Shown one piece after another: positions 32,605 to 44,294 of a stretch of DNA of 64,000 nucleotides (positions within the stretch are counted from its first letter, which is position 1; each line of letters opens with the position of its first letter). Below the pieces are notes generated by a model, which ran no database searches, was not told the origin of the DNA, and worked only from the letters and a program-made list of their open reading frames with translations. A program made the translations under genes and the position numbers. The stretch is taken from contig JAQFVV010006274.1 of assembly GCA_028023455.1 (NCBI GenBank), positions 5,084,001-5,148,000 of the forward strand. The letters are read 5' to 3'. The stretch is from Epiperipatus broadwayi. Taxonomy: Eukaryota; Onychophora; Udeonychophora; Euonychophora; Peripatidae.

Positions 32605-33246
32605 TGTTGTATACATATGTAAATAGATCCAGTAAAGGCACACATTTAATTAAGTGAAATAAAAATAATTAGATCGGGCTGCATTAACTAAATAAAGTAA
32701 TTACAGAGGCATTGTTTAACAAATTGGATTATCAAGAGAATTAATAACCAAATAAAGCCGTTTGCACACACGCGAAAAAATGTATTAATACTCCAGAAAA
32801 GAAGAGATGTGAGTGGGATTTCCAAACATGGCAATATAAAAAAGAGTGGGAAAAATATATTGCTCTCTTGTCCCTTTGGTTCTCCCTAAGTCCTGCTTCC
32901 TTTCGGACTGCGATCCCAGGTTCTCGGCGCCTGTAGGTGAATACGGCCGATTAGAGTAAAAGTAGACTGCACTGGTCTTAATATAATTTCTAAACGCCCT
33001 AAGTGGCTTTTACGAGGATTTATTTTCGTCACCTAGTCAAGGTACTGTGCATTTTTGTATTACTGTAGACAGAGAGGGGGATTTGAATTTTAATGCAGTC
33101 AGATTATGTGTTTATATATATATGTTAACCTGTTTAGTGTGAATTATTATGTACCAAGAAAGATCTAGTGTAAATTAGTCGGTAATTCTTATTTAAAATT
33201 AAGTATTTATATTTGTGATTGTTCAGCTACAGCTCAGGACACTGCA
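32605..33246 (+). repeat. 3' LTR of element B
   Basis: 642 bp, starts TGTTGTATACATATG, ends CACTGCA, followed by ATAT. It matches 26007-26671 with scattered substitutions and deletions. Confidence 0.85.
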
Positions 33247-33250
33247 ATAT

Positions 33251-35111
33251 AAAGTATGTTCATCCATTAATTATATAAATTTAATTTAGAAAATATCTTT
33301 TATTATAAGATTGTACAGCTAAAGATTAAAAGGTCAACACAATATGTTATTGTTATGAACTAATAATATATATTAAAAATATAAATTTACCATAATGAAC
33401 AAAATTAGATGCAATGAATAAACTTCACATATAAAATTATTTTCATTTGAAGCTATATTCATTCCTAAGTCTGCATTCATTAATTCCTTGTACAGTTAAT
33501 TCTGATTCAAACCTAATTTATATTGCAATCACTGAATTGTTCAGCCCATAATAAACATGGAACAATAATATATTATGATTACTTCTAACCTCCATTTGCA
33601 ATATTACATTGCCACATGGTATTTTAACAATAATAAATCTAAAATTTAGTTTTTGTTTCTAGATGGCAGATGTAATCAAGAGACAAGATCAGTTATAAAC
33701 TACAACTCCCTTTGCACAATTCAGGAAGAGTTTTTTACATTTAATTTGTAACAATGAAAGATAAGTTTCTATTTATTGACAAAACTAATTATTTTTGTTT
33801 CAAGTATATTTTCATTTTTTTGAATATTTTTAATATTAAATATAAAATATAATTTATTTTTATAATAATGATTTTAGAAGCATTGAAAATCCATGAGTTG
33901 AGATAAAAGAAAATGTTTATGTTAGTAAAGACACAGAGATAAGTGGGTTTTTATTTTCAAGATACAGAAGAGCCCTAAACTACACTGTATCTAACTACAC
34001 AATTTCAATTATGTTACTCAAAGAAAAATGTAAACAAACAAACAAAAAAAAAACCTGTTAAAATTCACAAATTTTACAATAAATTTGTAAACAAATTTTA
34101 CAATATGCCAGTGGCCATATACAATTATGTTTATCAATAAAATTTCTTCAGTTTATATCGAAACAACATACATTTTATTCTTCCTTTATTATCCTTTCCA
34201 AATTTAAAGAGTAGTATTTAATTAAATATTTTCTGAGAATAATATTAAAAGTTTGCAAAATTTTAGACTATATTAAAAGTTGATACTGATTTAAAAACAT
34301 CAAATTAATTAGAGATCCCAATTTCCTACTAATAAGACCGCTAGTATATTTCTGTAAAAGAAAAAAGTTATTTAAAAATAAAAGAATATCATCCGAAGTG
34401 TATTTAATAGCCATGAAAGTAAAGTATTTCGCTATTTACTTTATTTAAAAATAAAAATACTGCAGTTTTTTTATTTTCATTGTTTCATTGAATCCACGAG
34501 TAAACATATACTTCGTAAAATAAATGTAAATAAGTCATTCAAATTATTATTATTAACTATATTATTATTATTTTTTTAAATTTTTATTTATACTATAATT
34601 TTAATTTCTGTATGCATATTATATATATACATATAAAACCAGGTATTATATATAAATGAATGTTGAAAAATATTGTACACTTACAGATCAATAAATAATA
34701 CATATTCAAATCTAATCAATGTTTATCAACAAAATATGAAGTATTATGTATTACAAACATTTTGTATGCAAGAGTGGCTTGGAACAAAATATAGTATAGT
34801 TTGCAGCTCCAGTATACTTTCAATATCTTTTAATTATTTTATTATTTTTATTAATTAAAAAATATTAAAAAAAAATTATATTAAAAATAATTTAATTTTG
34901 CTACAATGTCTATATCAAAAGATAGATATATAAAATAATCATATATTTTATGCCTCAACTTAATTGCATTTAAAGTTCTAAAGAATGATTTAATTAAACA
35001 AAAAAATAAAATTATTGTAATTTTAAATGCATTTATATTAACTTGCCCTGTCTGCATATGTTTCTGTCTATATGTCCATATTTTTGAATTTTTAACAACA
35101 AAAAAAATCCA
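33251..35111. other. AT-rich region with no gene
   Basis: Long A and T runs and no coding signal in either strand. The open frame at 34673-34858 has AT-driven composition and no recognisable motif. Confidence 0.5.
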
Positions 35112-35183
35112 TTCCCGTTTAGAATTCAAACTCACATTCTTATGCTTCACAAAAAAAACTCCGTAACCACTGAGCTTACGGAA
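35112..35183 (-). tRNA. tRNA-like relic (pseudogene or SINE head)
   Basis: On the minus strand 72 bases run from TTCCGTA to ACGGGAA, whose ends pair. AGCTCAGTGGTTA is a good A-box and GAGTTTGAATTC a degraded B-box, properly spaced. A run of eight T bases in the anticodon region prevents assigning an anticodon. Probably a dead tRNA or SINE head. Confidence 0.5.
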
Positions 35184-35379
35184 ATATTACATTTGTAGAA
35201 TAAAATTTTGTTAATATTGATTTAACTCTTACTTAGAAGATGATCACATATTTAAATTTAGAATTCATTTGTTAAAGGAAGTATTTTTTTATTTTTATGT
35301 CTCATTATTAAACTTTTGGTCAGATTTTTTTGTAGTTTTAACCATTTTTTTAAGTAATGTGTAACTAAAAATTACACTT

Positions 35380-35672
35380 TTATGTAAATAGCTGACTAAA
35401 AAGCAGAAAAATAATAAAGTAATCTGCCATTCTTGGAAAGTATCAGAGATCTTAAGAATCTACACTTATTATAAAACAATTGGAAATTGCCAGAATATTG
35501 TCATTTCTTAAAAACCGTTGGAATCTTTTTGATTTTTATGATTTATTTGAGTCTCAAATGCTTTTATGAAATCACAATATTCCTGCAATTTCCAATTGTC
35601 TTTTAATACGTGTAGATTAACAAAGATAGATTATTTTATTTTTCTACTTTTTAGTAAGCTATCAACATGAAA
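35380..35672. repeat. Foldback MITE, about 290 bp
   Basis: Two arms of roughly 110-135 bp are inverted copies. The best block, ACAATTGGAAATTGCCAGAA at about 35478, has its near-complement ending at about 35609. The outer parts (ATAGCTGACTAAAAAGCAGA at the left, TAGTAAGCTAT at the right) also match. The central loop is about 45 bases. No ORF. Family unknown; boundaries approximate. Confidence 0.7.
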
Positions 35673-35710
35673 TCATTTTTAAAAAATATATTTTTTTTTT
35701 ATTAATATAT

Positions 35711-36531
35711 TGTAAATATTAAAGAATGTTTAAACTCAAAATGTTGAAAAGAAATGTTTTCAATTAGACGTAGTTTAAATAAACATAGACACATCTATAT
35801 ATTAATTAATAGAACCGACCTTATAAATTACTTTATATGGAAATTAATTCCTGAAACATTAAATTAACTGTATTGATCTAAAACCTTACAGATATAGAAA
35901 TAAATTCCTAAGATTAATTAATATTATAGACCTTAAAACTTACCATATATGGAAATAAATTCCTAAAAGAGTAATTAATTGTATAATTAAAAAGCTAAAG
36001 AATTTCATATGATAGCAAACTAAAAAATAATACAAACTGATTAAAGCCAAAGAATTTACTCCAGGAGACACATTAGCGAAACAAAAAAAGATGTGATATA
36101 AAAAGCTAAAGAAAAATGACTGCTTTCTTTTTCTGTGGTAACTGCTACTCTTAGTGTGAACTTCATTCCGAGGATTTCAGCTTCTACAGGTCACTATGCC
36201 GACTAATGCTTTTAACAGACCACCTCGGTCTTATTATTTTGAAACGCCTCAAGAGGCTCGTCAAGGGTTGTATTATAAAGCCTATAGATAGTAGTGAAGG
36301 TAAAGTTAATAGCTTTCCTTAAGTGTATAAACAATATTCGCTTATCAATAATTAACCAGTGAATTAGGCTCGCTCAAATGCAGACTTTATATTAGTATTA
36401 AATATTGGTATAGTAATTATTTTTCCAAATTGTTAATAATTTACTATTGCTAAATTCATGTGCTGTAATTCTGTTGAGTTTTATTGTATATTTGTTTGCT
36501 GGTCACCCAGTCATAATTGGGGACACAGAAA
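35711..36531 (+). repeat. 5' LTR of element C
   Basis: About 821 bp. A TATA-like GATATAAAAAGC lies at about 36095-36106. GCCTCAAGAGGCTCGTCAAG near 36247 is shared with the 3' LTR. The sequence after the LTR (TTATGACCGCAGTTGC) may be a decayed primer site. Confidence 0.8.
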
Positions 36532-36737
36532 ATTATGACCGCAGTTGCATTGAACCTGTGAATAACGGATAAGTTAAAAACCCAAATTATTGACAGTTAC
36601 TGTTGTTTGAACCTAGGGAAATAGGAGAGTTCAAGCCATTACTAAGCTTCTGGCATTTTGGTTTTCGAACTTAGGAAGAAAAGTACAGAATTATAGTAAT
36701 TAAAGTTAGTAGTAAGGCTAATTATTCAGTAAGTAGT

Positions 36738-37640
36738 CATGAGTGCTTTTGAACAGATAGTATACCTGAATTCAAGATTAGCAACATGTCTAAATGGCCA
36801 TTGTATATTACGCAATTACAAAATATCTTTACCTTGAATGGCATTGAAGATAATAAAAGGAAAGTAGCTACACTCATGTGTTTTGCAGGTATTAAAGTGA
36901 TAAAAGTCATAAATAGATTGTTTGACTTGCCTATTACAGAGAAAATAAAGTAGCAAAGTCTCATTGAGAAATTAAGGATCATTTCAGTCCTCGTCCGTTA
37001 CAGCACATAGTTCGCTTAACCTTGCGAAGAAGGAATCAGTTGGAGGGTGAAAAATTAAAGAGTATAATGCAGTTCTTAGAGAATTGACAAAGGGCTATGA
37101 GTATAGTGAGTTCGTGGATGAAATACTTATGGGAAATGTCTCATGACTTGCTCAGACAGCAATTTCTCATGGAACCCAAGATTACATATGAGATAGCCAT
37201 TGAGAAAGGCATAGTGTATGCATTAATGCTTGAACAGGTTCAGGTTTTCAGCACTAAAAGAAATGAAAACCCTATATGTGTGTTTAAAACAGAGCAGCAA
37301 AAGTTTGTGCTGCTGAAAGCTGAAAAAAGTAAGAATATTAGCGTAACATGTTTTTATTGCGGTAAAAAAGACATATAAAAAAAATGTAGGTGGCTAGAAG
37401 AGACATGTTTTAAATGTGGAAAAAAGGGGCACTTAGCACGTATTTGCAAACAAAAAGGTAACTGGAATTGCAAAAGTAAATCCCCTATGCAAGAAAATAG
37501 GGGAGGTTACCATACAATTAAAAACATGGGCACTCCAAGTTCTAAATAAGTTTATGATGAAGCTACAACTTTGCAGCAAAGAACTATTGATGGACATGGA
37601 TAGTGGGTTAGGTATTTCACTGATGTCATTCACTTATTGG
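36738..37640 (+). pseudogene. Broken gag and protease trace of element C
   Basis: The start region carries MSAFEQ, then MSKWPLYITQ with DNKRKVATLMCF, closely like the gag of element B. It falls apart by stops and frameshifts (36951, 36990-37100) and is open again in 37097-37378 (MEPKITYEIAIEKGI, LEQVQVF). The first zinc knuckle has lost its histidine and is cut by a stop (37376-37378). The second, CFKCGKKGHLARIC (37406-37447), is intact. MDMDSGLGISLMS near 37590 marks the protease start (D-S-G present). Confidence 0.75.
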
Positions 37641-37913
37641 CTGGCATATGTAAATCATGTCTGTTGGCGATTCACAGAAGATTGGAAAATTGCAAAAACA
37701 AGACACAGCAGAACCAACACCATGGATCAAGGAAGACGGAAAACCAGAAAGATGCTACATGAAACCTGGAACAATAGAACAGGAACTAGAATCAACACCA
37801 AAGCCGACCAGATTAACAACTAGATCACTCAGACCCTGACGTCAGATATGAAGACCAGCCAGATTCAACGACTACACATAAGCCTAAACTATTTTCTGGA
37901 GTAAGAGGAGGAG
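37641..37913 (+). other. Pol C-terminal remnant joined to protease trace
   Basis: Frames with DTAEPTPWIKEDGKPERC and PKPTRLTTRSLRP look like the basic, proline-rich end of a gypsy Pol. They follow the protease trace directly, so the missing pol was removed by one large internal deletion near 37640-37660. The purine tract ends at 37913. Confidence 0.6.
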
Positions 37914-38753
37914 TGCAAAATATTAAAGAATGTTTAAATTTAAATAAATAAATCAATTAAAAGAAATGTTTTCAATTAAATGTAGTTTAAATAAACATAA
38001 ATGCATTGATATATTAATTAATGGAACCAAGCTTATAAATTACCTTATATGAAAATGAATTCCTAAAACATTAAATTGTATAAATCTAAAACCTTACAAA
38101 TATGGAAATAAACTACTAAGATTAATTAATATTATATACCTTAAAAACTTACCATATATGGAAATAAATTCCTAAGAGAGTAATTAGTTGTATAATTAAA
38201 AAGCTAAGGAATTTCATATGATAACAAACTAAATAATACAAAGTGATTAAAGCCAAAGAATTTATTCCAGAAAAGATAAGAGAAACAAAAAAAGAGATGA
38301 TATAAAAAGCTACAGATAAAGGACTGCTTGCTTTTTCTTGGTAGCTGCTACTGTTAGTGTGTCCATGAGTTGAAGAGCAGTGAAGATCATCAGATGACTT
38401 CATTACCAGGATCCGACTAGTACTTTTAGCAAACCGTCTCGGTCTTATTATTATGTTGAAATGCCTCAAGAGGCTCATTGAAAGTTGTATTATAAAGCCT
38501 TTAGATGGTAGTGAAGGTAAAGTTAATTAATAGCTTTTCCTTAATTGTATAAACAGTATTTGCTATTCAATAATTAACCAGTGAATTAAGCTCACTCAAA
38601 TGCAGACTTTATATTAGTGTTAAAGATCAGTATAGTAATTAATTTTCCAAATTGTTAATAACTTACTATTGCTAAATATATGTGATGTTATTCTGTTGAG
38701 TTTTATTGTTTATTTGTTTGCTGGTCACCCAGTCATTGTTGGGGACACAGCAA
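37914..38753 (+). repeat. 3' LTR of element C
   Basis: About 840 bp, matching the 5' LTR with many substitutions and small indels. It has an extra stretch near 38355-38400 relative to the 5' copy. Confidence 0.8.
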
Positions 38754-38757
38754 ATAT

Positions 38758-39539
38758 TAAAATTTAAAAACCTAGCAATTATACACAAACAATACACATT
38801 ATAGAATTTGAATATAGTAAATATCTTCAAAAAGATTTGAACATAATCTTCCAATAAAGTATGTGAACAATAGTTTTCTAACAATATTTATATATTATAA
38901 TGTTTCAAACTCAGCTTAAATATGATGTTATTCTGTACAAGCTGTCCTATATCTCCAAAGAAAGAGTGAAAATAATAATCTATAGAATAAAAGATTTAGA
39001 TACATGATAGAAAGAAATGGAATTATTTAAATGCTAATTCGCATATTTAAGACAGATATACCTGTTTAGTATTCCTTTGACATCTTAAATGTAGGTTTAA
39101 GTAATTTACACATTTTATAGTAAAAGGGATGAGAAATATGAATATTTCAATAGTAAATGTAAAGTGAAAAAAATAAACAAAATCTTGACAACTTGAAAAA
39201 GTCAGCAATAAATCTTTATTTTTGCAAAGAAAAAATACTTTTTTTAAAAAATATAATTCAAAATTCTGTACAAATAACGATATACTTATAGTATTTATTA
39301 ATAGTTCAAGTTTGAAAACTACCTTGAAACAAATATGTGATAAACATCTAAATTGGATTAATTAATATCTAATCAAATATGTTCAATGAAAAAGTACACA
39401 ACATATTTGTTGAATTAAAATATTGAAATAATGTAATTATAAAACAAGCACAGGAATAAAAATTTTGGGATGATAGGATTGAATTCCCTTATTATATGGG
39501 ATGGCATAAATAGAAGAACAAAAGAGAAAGAGGAGACCA
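38758..39539. other. AT-rich region, nothing seen
   Basis: No coding, repeat or RNA signal that I can support. Confidence 0.5.
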
Positions 39540-39767
39540 ATGTTCAAAAGCAGAAGAAAATATAAAGAGGGTGAGAACGATGATTTAGAAATAGCTACTG
39601 TCTTTCTCAAAAACAAATCCTCACTGATATTTGCCTCAAGACTAGGGAGATATAAAAAAGCACTTTTCAGTCCTAATGACTATACAGTGATTAAAGAAAA
39701 TATTTCGCTATATGAAGCAAACATAATGAGATTTTATACAATGGAAGTTCTCAACAAGTTGAGCTAG
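39540..39767 (+). CDS. Unrecognised 75-residue ORF
   Basis: An ATG-started ORF (MFKSRRKYKEGENDDLEIAT...) with a charged N-terminus and a less AT-driven composition than its surroundings. It lies amid non-coding DNA. After its stop, related-looking residues continue briefly in the same frame. I recognise no family. It could be an eroded piece of a mobile-element protein, one exon of an unknown gene, or chance. The only reasons to list it are its ATG and its balanced amino-acid content. Confidence 0.25.
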   Translation: MFKSRRKYKEGENDDLEIATVFLKNKSSLIFASRLGRYKKALFSPNDYTVIKENISLYEANIMRFYTMEVLNKLS

Positions 39768-41175
39768 AATCCATCAAAATTCACTAGTCATGTATTTTTC
39801 CCAGCAAGAATAAAAGAATAGAACTATAAGAAGTCACATATAATTGTCCATGAAAGACATATATTCAACACCTACAATTTTAATCATATATATATGAATG
39901 AAGAAAAATAAATGATACATAGAAGAATTGAACTTATACTTAATCATAGATTTTTAAAACTAAGCTTACTATATTACTATATTTTGAACAATATTACTGT
40001 AAATTTTCTTTAATTTAAAATTATAAAACCATAACTTATTGTTTTGATTATTGTCTTTGTTATTTGTATATTTAATTAATTATTTGTATTATAATGATAG
40101 TAGCAATATAATTGTAGGTTTATAATTTCACTAAGCAATTATTATTTGTAAGGTATTTTATTTTAATCATATATGGAAATAAATGAAGAGGACCAGAAAT
40201 TAATTAAAAAATTAAATCTTCCTCTACTATGATTTCTGAAAAAGACTGGAATTAAAATATATAGCATGTAAGTTATTCTAGTATATTCAATGTAAATAAA
40301 TTGTTTATGTTTTTTGCTATAAATATAATTGTTAATGCTGTTTGATCTCATTTTCCAAACATGAATTCGATATGGTCCAGAGAGAACATGCTCCGAATGA
40401 GATAGCCGCAGGAGTATTAACAGAAACAAAATATGTACTGTTAGCAGGGTAGTATGTCTCAAGGCATTCCTTTCACATGGAGAGTATTGTTCAAATAGTC
40501 TAGTTTATGTCAAACCCCATATAATAAAATTATTGATAGAAAAACTATAGTCAGAATGATAAATAGTGTTTAGATCATCCATTTCCAACATTTTTTGCCA
40601 TGCCCTATCTATGCATCTCTAAAATCTTGATCCCACCCCATGACATATAATTCTTTTATTCAAAAAATGAATTCTCTTCACATGGAGGAAACCTAAAAGA
40701 TCATTAAGGTTTCAAACCATTTACTTGCTCCAAATAACAATAGAAGTAAGGAATAAAGGCTATCTAAACAGAAAAGACACTGAGAAGATGGTATGGAAAG
40801 AGGGAAATTAAAAAAAAAAACACTCTTAGCTTAATTTATGAATAATGAGATATATGAACAATTAGCGAAAAAAAAATCCCTGTTAATAATTCATTCTCAA
40901 ACTGCCTACCTGTGGGTGTGTGCTCTACATTGAGAACCACAGTTTTAGATGAAAGAAATGTTTGACCTTCGGGGAATTAAGTTGCTGGATGGTGATCAGA
41001 AAATGTCATCAATACCTGATGTGTAAGGTTAGGGTTTTCACCAACAGCCTTAATTTAGTATTTCAATCGTTATATAATATATCTTTTTTCGTCTGGACTA
41101 CAATTACGAAAAGCGCATTTGAGTTGTCAGCATTGGAACATTTGTACACAATGTGTTAAAGTAGAGATCAATGAT
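39768..41175. other. AT-rich region, nothing convincing
   Basis: A minus-strand frame at 40163-40462 starts at TTG, not ATG, and its hydrophobic start is not persuasive. The frame at 40962-41159 shows no motif. No RNA gene seen. Confidence 0.4.
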
Positions 41176-41279
41176 AAACAACAATGGCATGCATAGATTG
41201 TTACAATATAAAAATGAAAATGATTTAAAACAACAATGGCATGCATAGATTGTTACAATATAAAAATGAAAATGATTTA
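41176..41279. repeat. Perfect 52-bp tandem duplication
   Basis: 41176-41227 and 41228-41279 both read AAACAACAATGGCATGCATA and onward. They appear identical, so the duplication is recent or an assembly effect. Confidence 0.85.
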
Positions 41280-42229
41280 AAAAACAAAAGCAATGATTGC
41301 TTTATATAAACTTATTCAATTTCTCAAGTTTAAATCAAAGTCTTTTTTGTATAATAACATTAAATGGTAAATAAAAATCACATAAAATTTAATTATGGAA
41401 ATAATATTTAAAATAAAATAATTAACAGAGTAGTACAGATAAAAACAAAACAAAAATAAACTAATTGTATGCTATAAAATGGTTCAAATGTATGAAATAA
41501 ATAAAAAATAAAATAAAAATTCTTTACCTGTTTATTTTAAATTGTTATTGTAGCAGAAGTCTTCCTGACAAACATACTATAGTTAGTGAAAATTGCAAAT
41601 CTCATTTATCCATTAAGAATGTCCATAAATATTTACGATCTTTTTCCAGTTATAAATATTTCTAAAAAAAGTAAAAAATAAAATAAAAACTTTATATTCT
41701 TTTTGTATTTAGCTACCCCCTTCCCCCCAACTATTTATTATACTGGTATTTTAATATTTTACCTTTTTGGTCAAATCTACTTGGTTATTTTCAGATATTA
41801 ACTAAAAAAAAAAATGCAAATAATAATGAAATATTAATAATAATTGCATAGTAAATAAACTTGAAAATATCTAAATCTCTGCAATAAACGCAATACATTC
41901 ATTCATATCCTATTTTTATATATATGCATTAAAAATTATCACTTTATACATAAAATATTTTAAAGATCTTATAATTACATAATCAAGGTATAAATAAAAT
42001 ATATATATCAATATTTGTGCTTATATGTGTCTATAAAATTGTAAAAGTAAGAACACCTTTAAACTCGAAAACTTTTTTATTTTCATATTTTACTGCAACT
42101 TCAAATTATATTAATAAAAGTTTTTTCCAGTTAAAAGAAAAGTAGGAAGAATATAGTATTTAAACTTTTACAATTATATAGATATTTATTAATGAAAAAA
42201 ACATAAGAAACGATAAATTTCAGCAGACA
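41280..42229. other. AT-rich region, nothing seen
   Basis: No feature beyond low-complexity runs. Confidence 0.45.
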
Positions 42230-42350
42230 ACAAAAATTTGCATTTTGTGTATAAATATATGTATATAGAGATTTTTATATTATTAGTAATTTGATCTACT
42301 ATTTTATTTAAACTTCTGATTATATAATTATATACAATAATTTGTAAAAT
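42230..42350. repeat. Old repeat; empty paralogous site of family M
   Basis: CATTTTGTGTATAAATATAT then GTATATAGAGATTTTTATAT corresponds to the two flanks of the family M copy at 24312-25296, joined without the element. The match runs to about 42350 (AACTTCTGATTATATAATTA). Confidence 0.65.
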
Positions 42351-44292
42351 TTAACATTTTAATATGTGTTTTATACTGAGATAGGGAAACTATCTTAATT
42401 TATAATTTACATTTAAAAATGTCATTGGTAATCATAAATTAAAATTCAGATTTCGCAAATTAGATTAGATTTTTTTTCATTAAATTTGTGTTCTATGAAT
42501 CAATAAAGGCGCAGGCTTAAAATAAAAATGAGTCAATTTTAAATTTAGTTATAACTAAATAAATTTGTTTTAAAAAATTATGTTCTAGAAACAAAGTTTA
42601 ATTAAATCTTCAATTAATGAAAAATTTCTAAAATAGCTTATCACATTAATTGAAATTCTTCGAAGACTGATTTCTTTTGTTAAGCTTTGTTCATGTTTGA
42701 GAGACATTTTAAAATTTCAATTAAACATTAATGGATTAAAATAGCTAGTTTTATCTATAAACAGATTGTTTACTGATATAAAGAATTTTATAAATGTGGA
42801 TGATTTAAATAATTAATAACTTGTTTTAATTATGTCAGAAAAATGTTTTGCAAGTTGGTAATTAGATAAATAAGCCGTCTCAGAGAATAATTTTGTCTTT
42901 TGGTCTTTGCTATCTGTCTATGCTCATTACTTGCTGCTATCATGAAGTATACAGAACTTTGACCATTAGCTGAACTAATGAGCAATGCGGGACAAGATGT
43001 CACTAAAAAACATCACTCTAGCACGGAGCACATAACCATCAGGATGTTGAACCTTGCTTTCTGAATTAGATCCAGCATTGTGACAACTATCTTCACATAT
43101 ATTAAGTGCAGCTAAAACAAATGCACTTCTTAAAAGTGAAACTTTTAGAAAACGCCATCTGGAAAAGTGAAACCCGACTTTGATCAATATTTGAAAATGT
43201 TTAATGAAAAGATTTTACTAGTGAACTACCAAAGAGCTCTTTTCATCATGTCTATAGAAAAATGTATGTACATAAATTCATCTTTATAGAGAAACAAAAT
43301 CTTGTTGGCTGTATCTTGGACTTAAGATAACCAATTAATTTAATTTATGAACAATTTAATAAACTTTTAAAACTTTAGTTGCCAACAAGCCAGTTATATT
43401 TAGAGATATTGGACAATTTATAATTAAACTTATATGATTTTGTGTATTTATTTTATTTATTTTTAATGTTAACTTACTTTTAGTATGATACTTTATAACT
43501 TTTGATTTAATTTAGTGTATCTGATATATATCAAGGTATGCTTTTGAATATTTTTTTAAAAAAATATAGATGCTATTGCTAGTCTATTCAAGATAAAAGA
43601 AAAATCAATTTTATTTCTTAATTTTTTTTTATTCTTTTCCTCCTAAAAAGTTTTAAATGATGAATAGTTTTAAATAATCAGCATTTAATTTAAGTAAATT
43701 TCAAATCAATCTTTCTCTGAGAGTTATTTTTTTATAAGAAAGATTGAGTTATTTTAAATGGTTAAAGTTAGTTTAAGGAAAAGTTATCTCTCTTGTTTGT
43801 CTAAAATCATTTAAACAATGCATTACAAAACAATCTAAGTCAAAATAAGTCTTAATGTGATGTGTGCATATCATGAAAATAATTCAGTAAGTGTATTTTA
43901 TTCATTTGAAATAAAAAAAAATCATAAATATGTATATGCATTTTATATAGCGATCCTGTAGATATTTTATCAATCCCGTAGATATTTCATTGACAGTTGT
44001 AAATTCTACATTATTTATCTCGCGAATATATATATATATATTATTTCTGCTTGAGGTAATCATGGATGACTCAGAATTTTCTCCATGTTTAAAAATCCCC
44101 TTCCCCCGCCCCATGAATTTTATTTCTTTGTACTCTGGGATATTAGATGTTATTTAATATGTTGTCTTTCTTAAAGCATGGCATAGTGACCAAATACATA
44201 TTGTATAGATCTCATTTGTAATGGCCTGCACATTATAAACATTTATAATCTAAGCTGTTTTATTATTGCCTATTCTTTTAATTTAATAAATA
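42351..44292. other. AT-rich region with no gene
   Basis: No supported coding signal; minus-strand frames at 42975-43187 and 43902-44114 show no motif. A short repeat around GTAGATATTT occurs near 43957 and 43979. Confidence 0.45.
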
Positions 44293-44294
44293 TA

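Larger units (their letters stand above)
26007..33246 (+). mobile_element. Gypsy LTR element B, complete but decayed
   Basis: Two LTRs (26007-26671 and 32605-33246, about 650 bp) start TGTTGTATACATATG and end CACTGCA. They are flanked by ATAT at 26003-26006 and 33247-33250. Between them gag, protease, RT, RNase H and integrase follow in the gypsy order, with integrase last. A primer site (TGGCGCAGTCTC at 26678) and a purine tract (32596-32604) are present. A 2.0-kb solo LTR from another family interrupts pol. Several stops and frameshifts make it inactive. Confidence 0.9.
35711..38753 (+). mobile_element. Gypsy LTR element C with pol deleted
   Basis: LTRs of about 820-840 bp (35711-36531 and 37914-38753) start TGTAAATATTAAAG or TGCAAAATATTAAAG and end GGGGACACAG plus a few bases. 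ATAT stands before the first and after the second. Only 1.38 kb lies between: a broken gag related to that of element B, a protease trace and the extreme end of pol. RT, RNase H and integrase are gone. A purine tract, GTAAGAGGAGGAG, precedes the 3' LTR. Confidence 0.85.

Noticed and set aside
40163-40462. Minus-strand 99-codon frame with hydrophobic N-terminus as a secreted protein
   Set aside because: The frame starts at TTG, not ATG, and the region has no other gene-like property.
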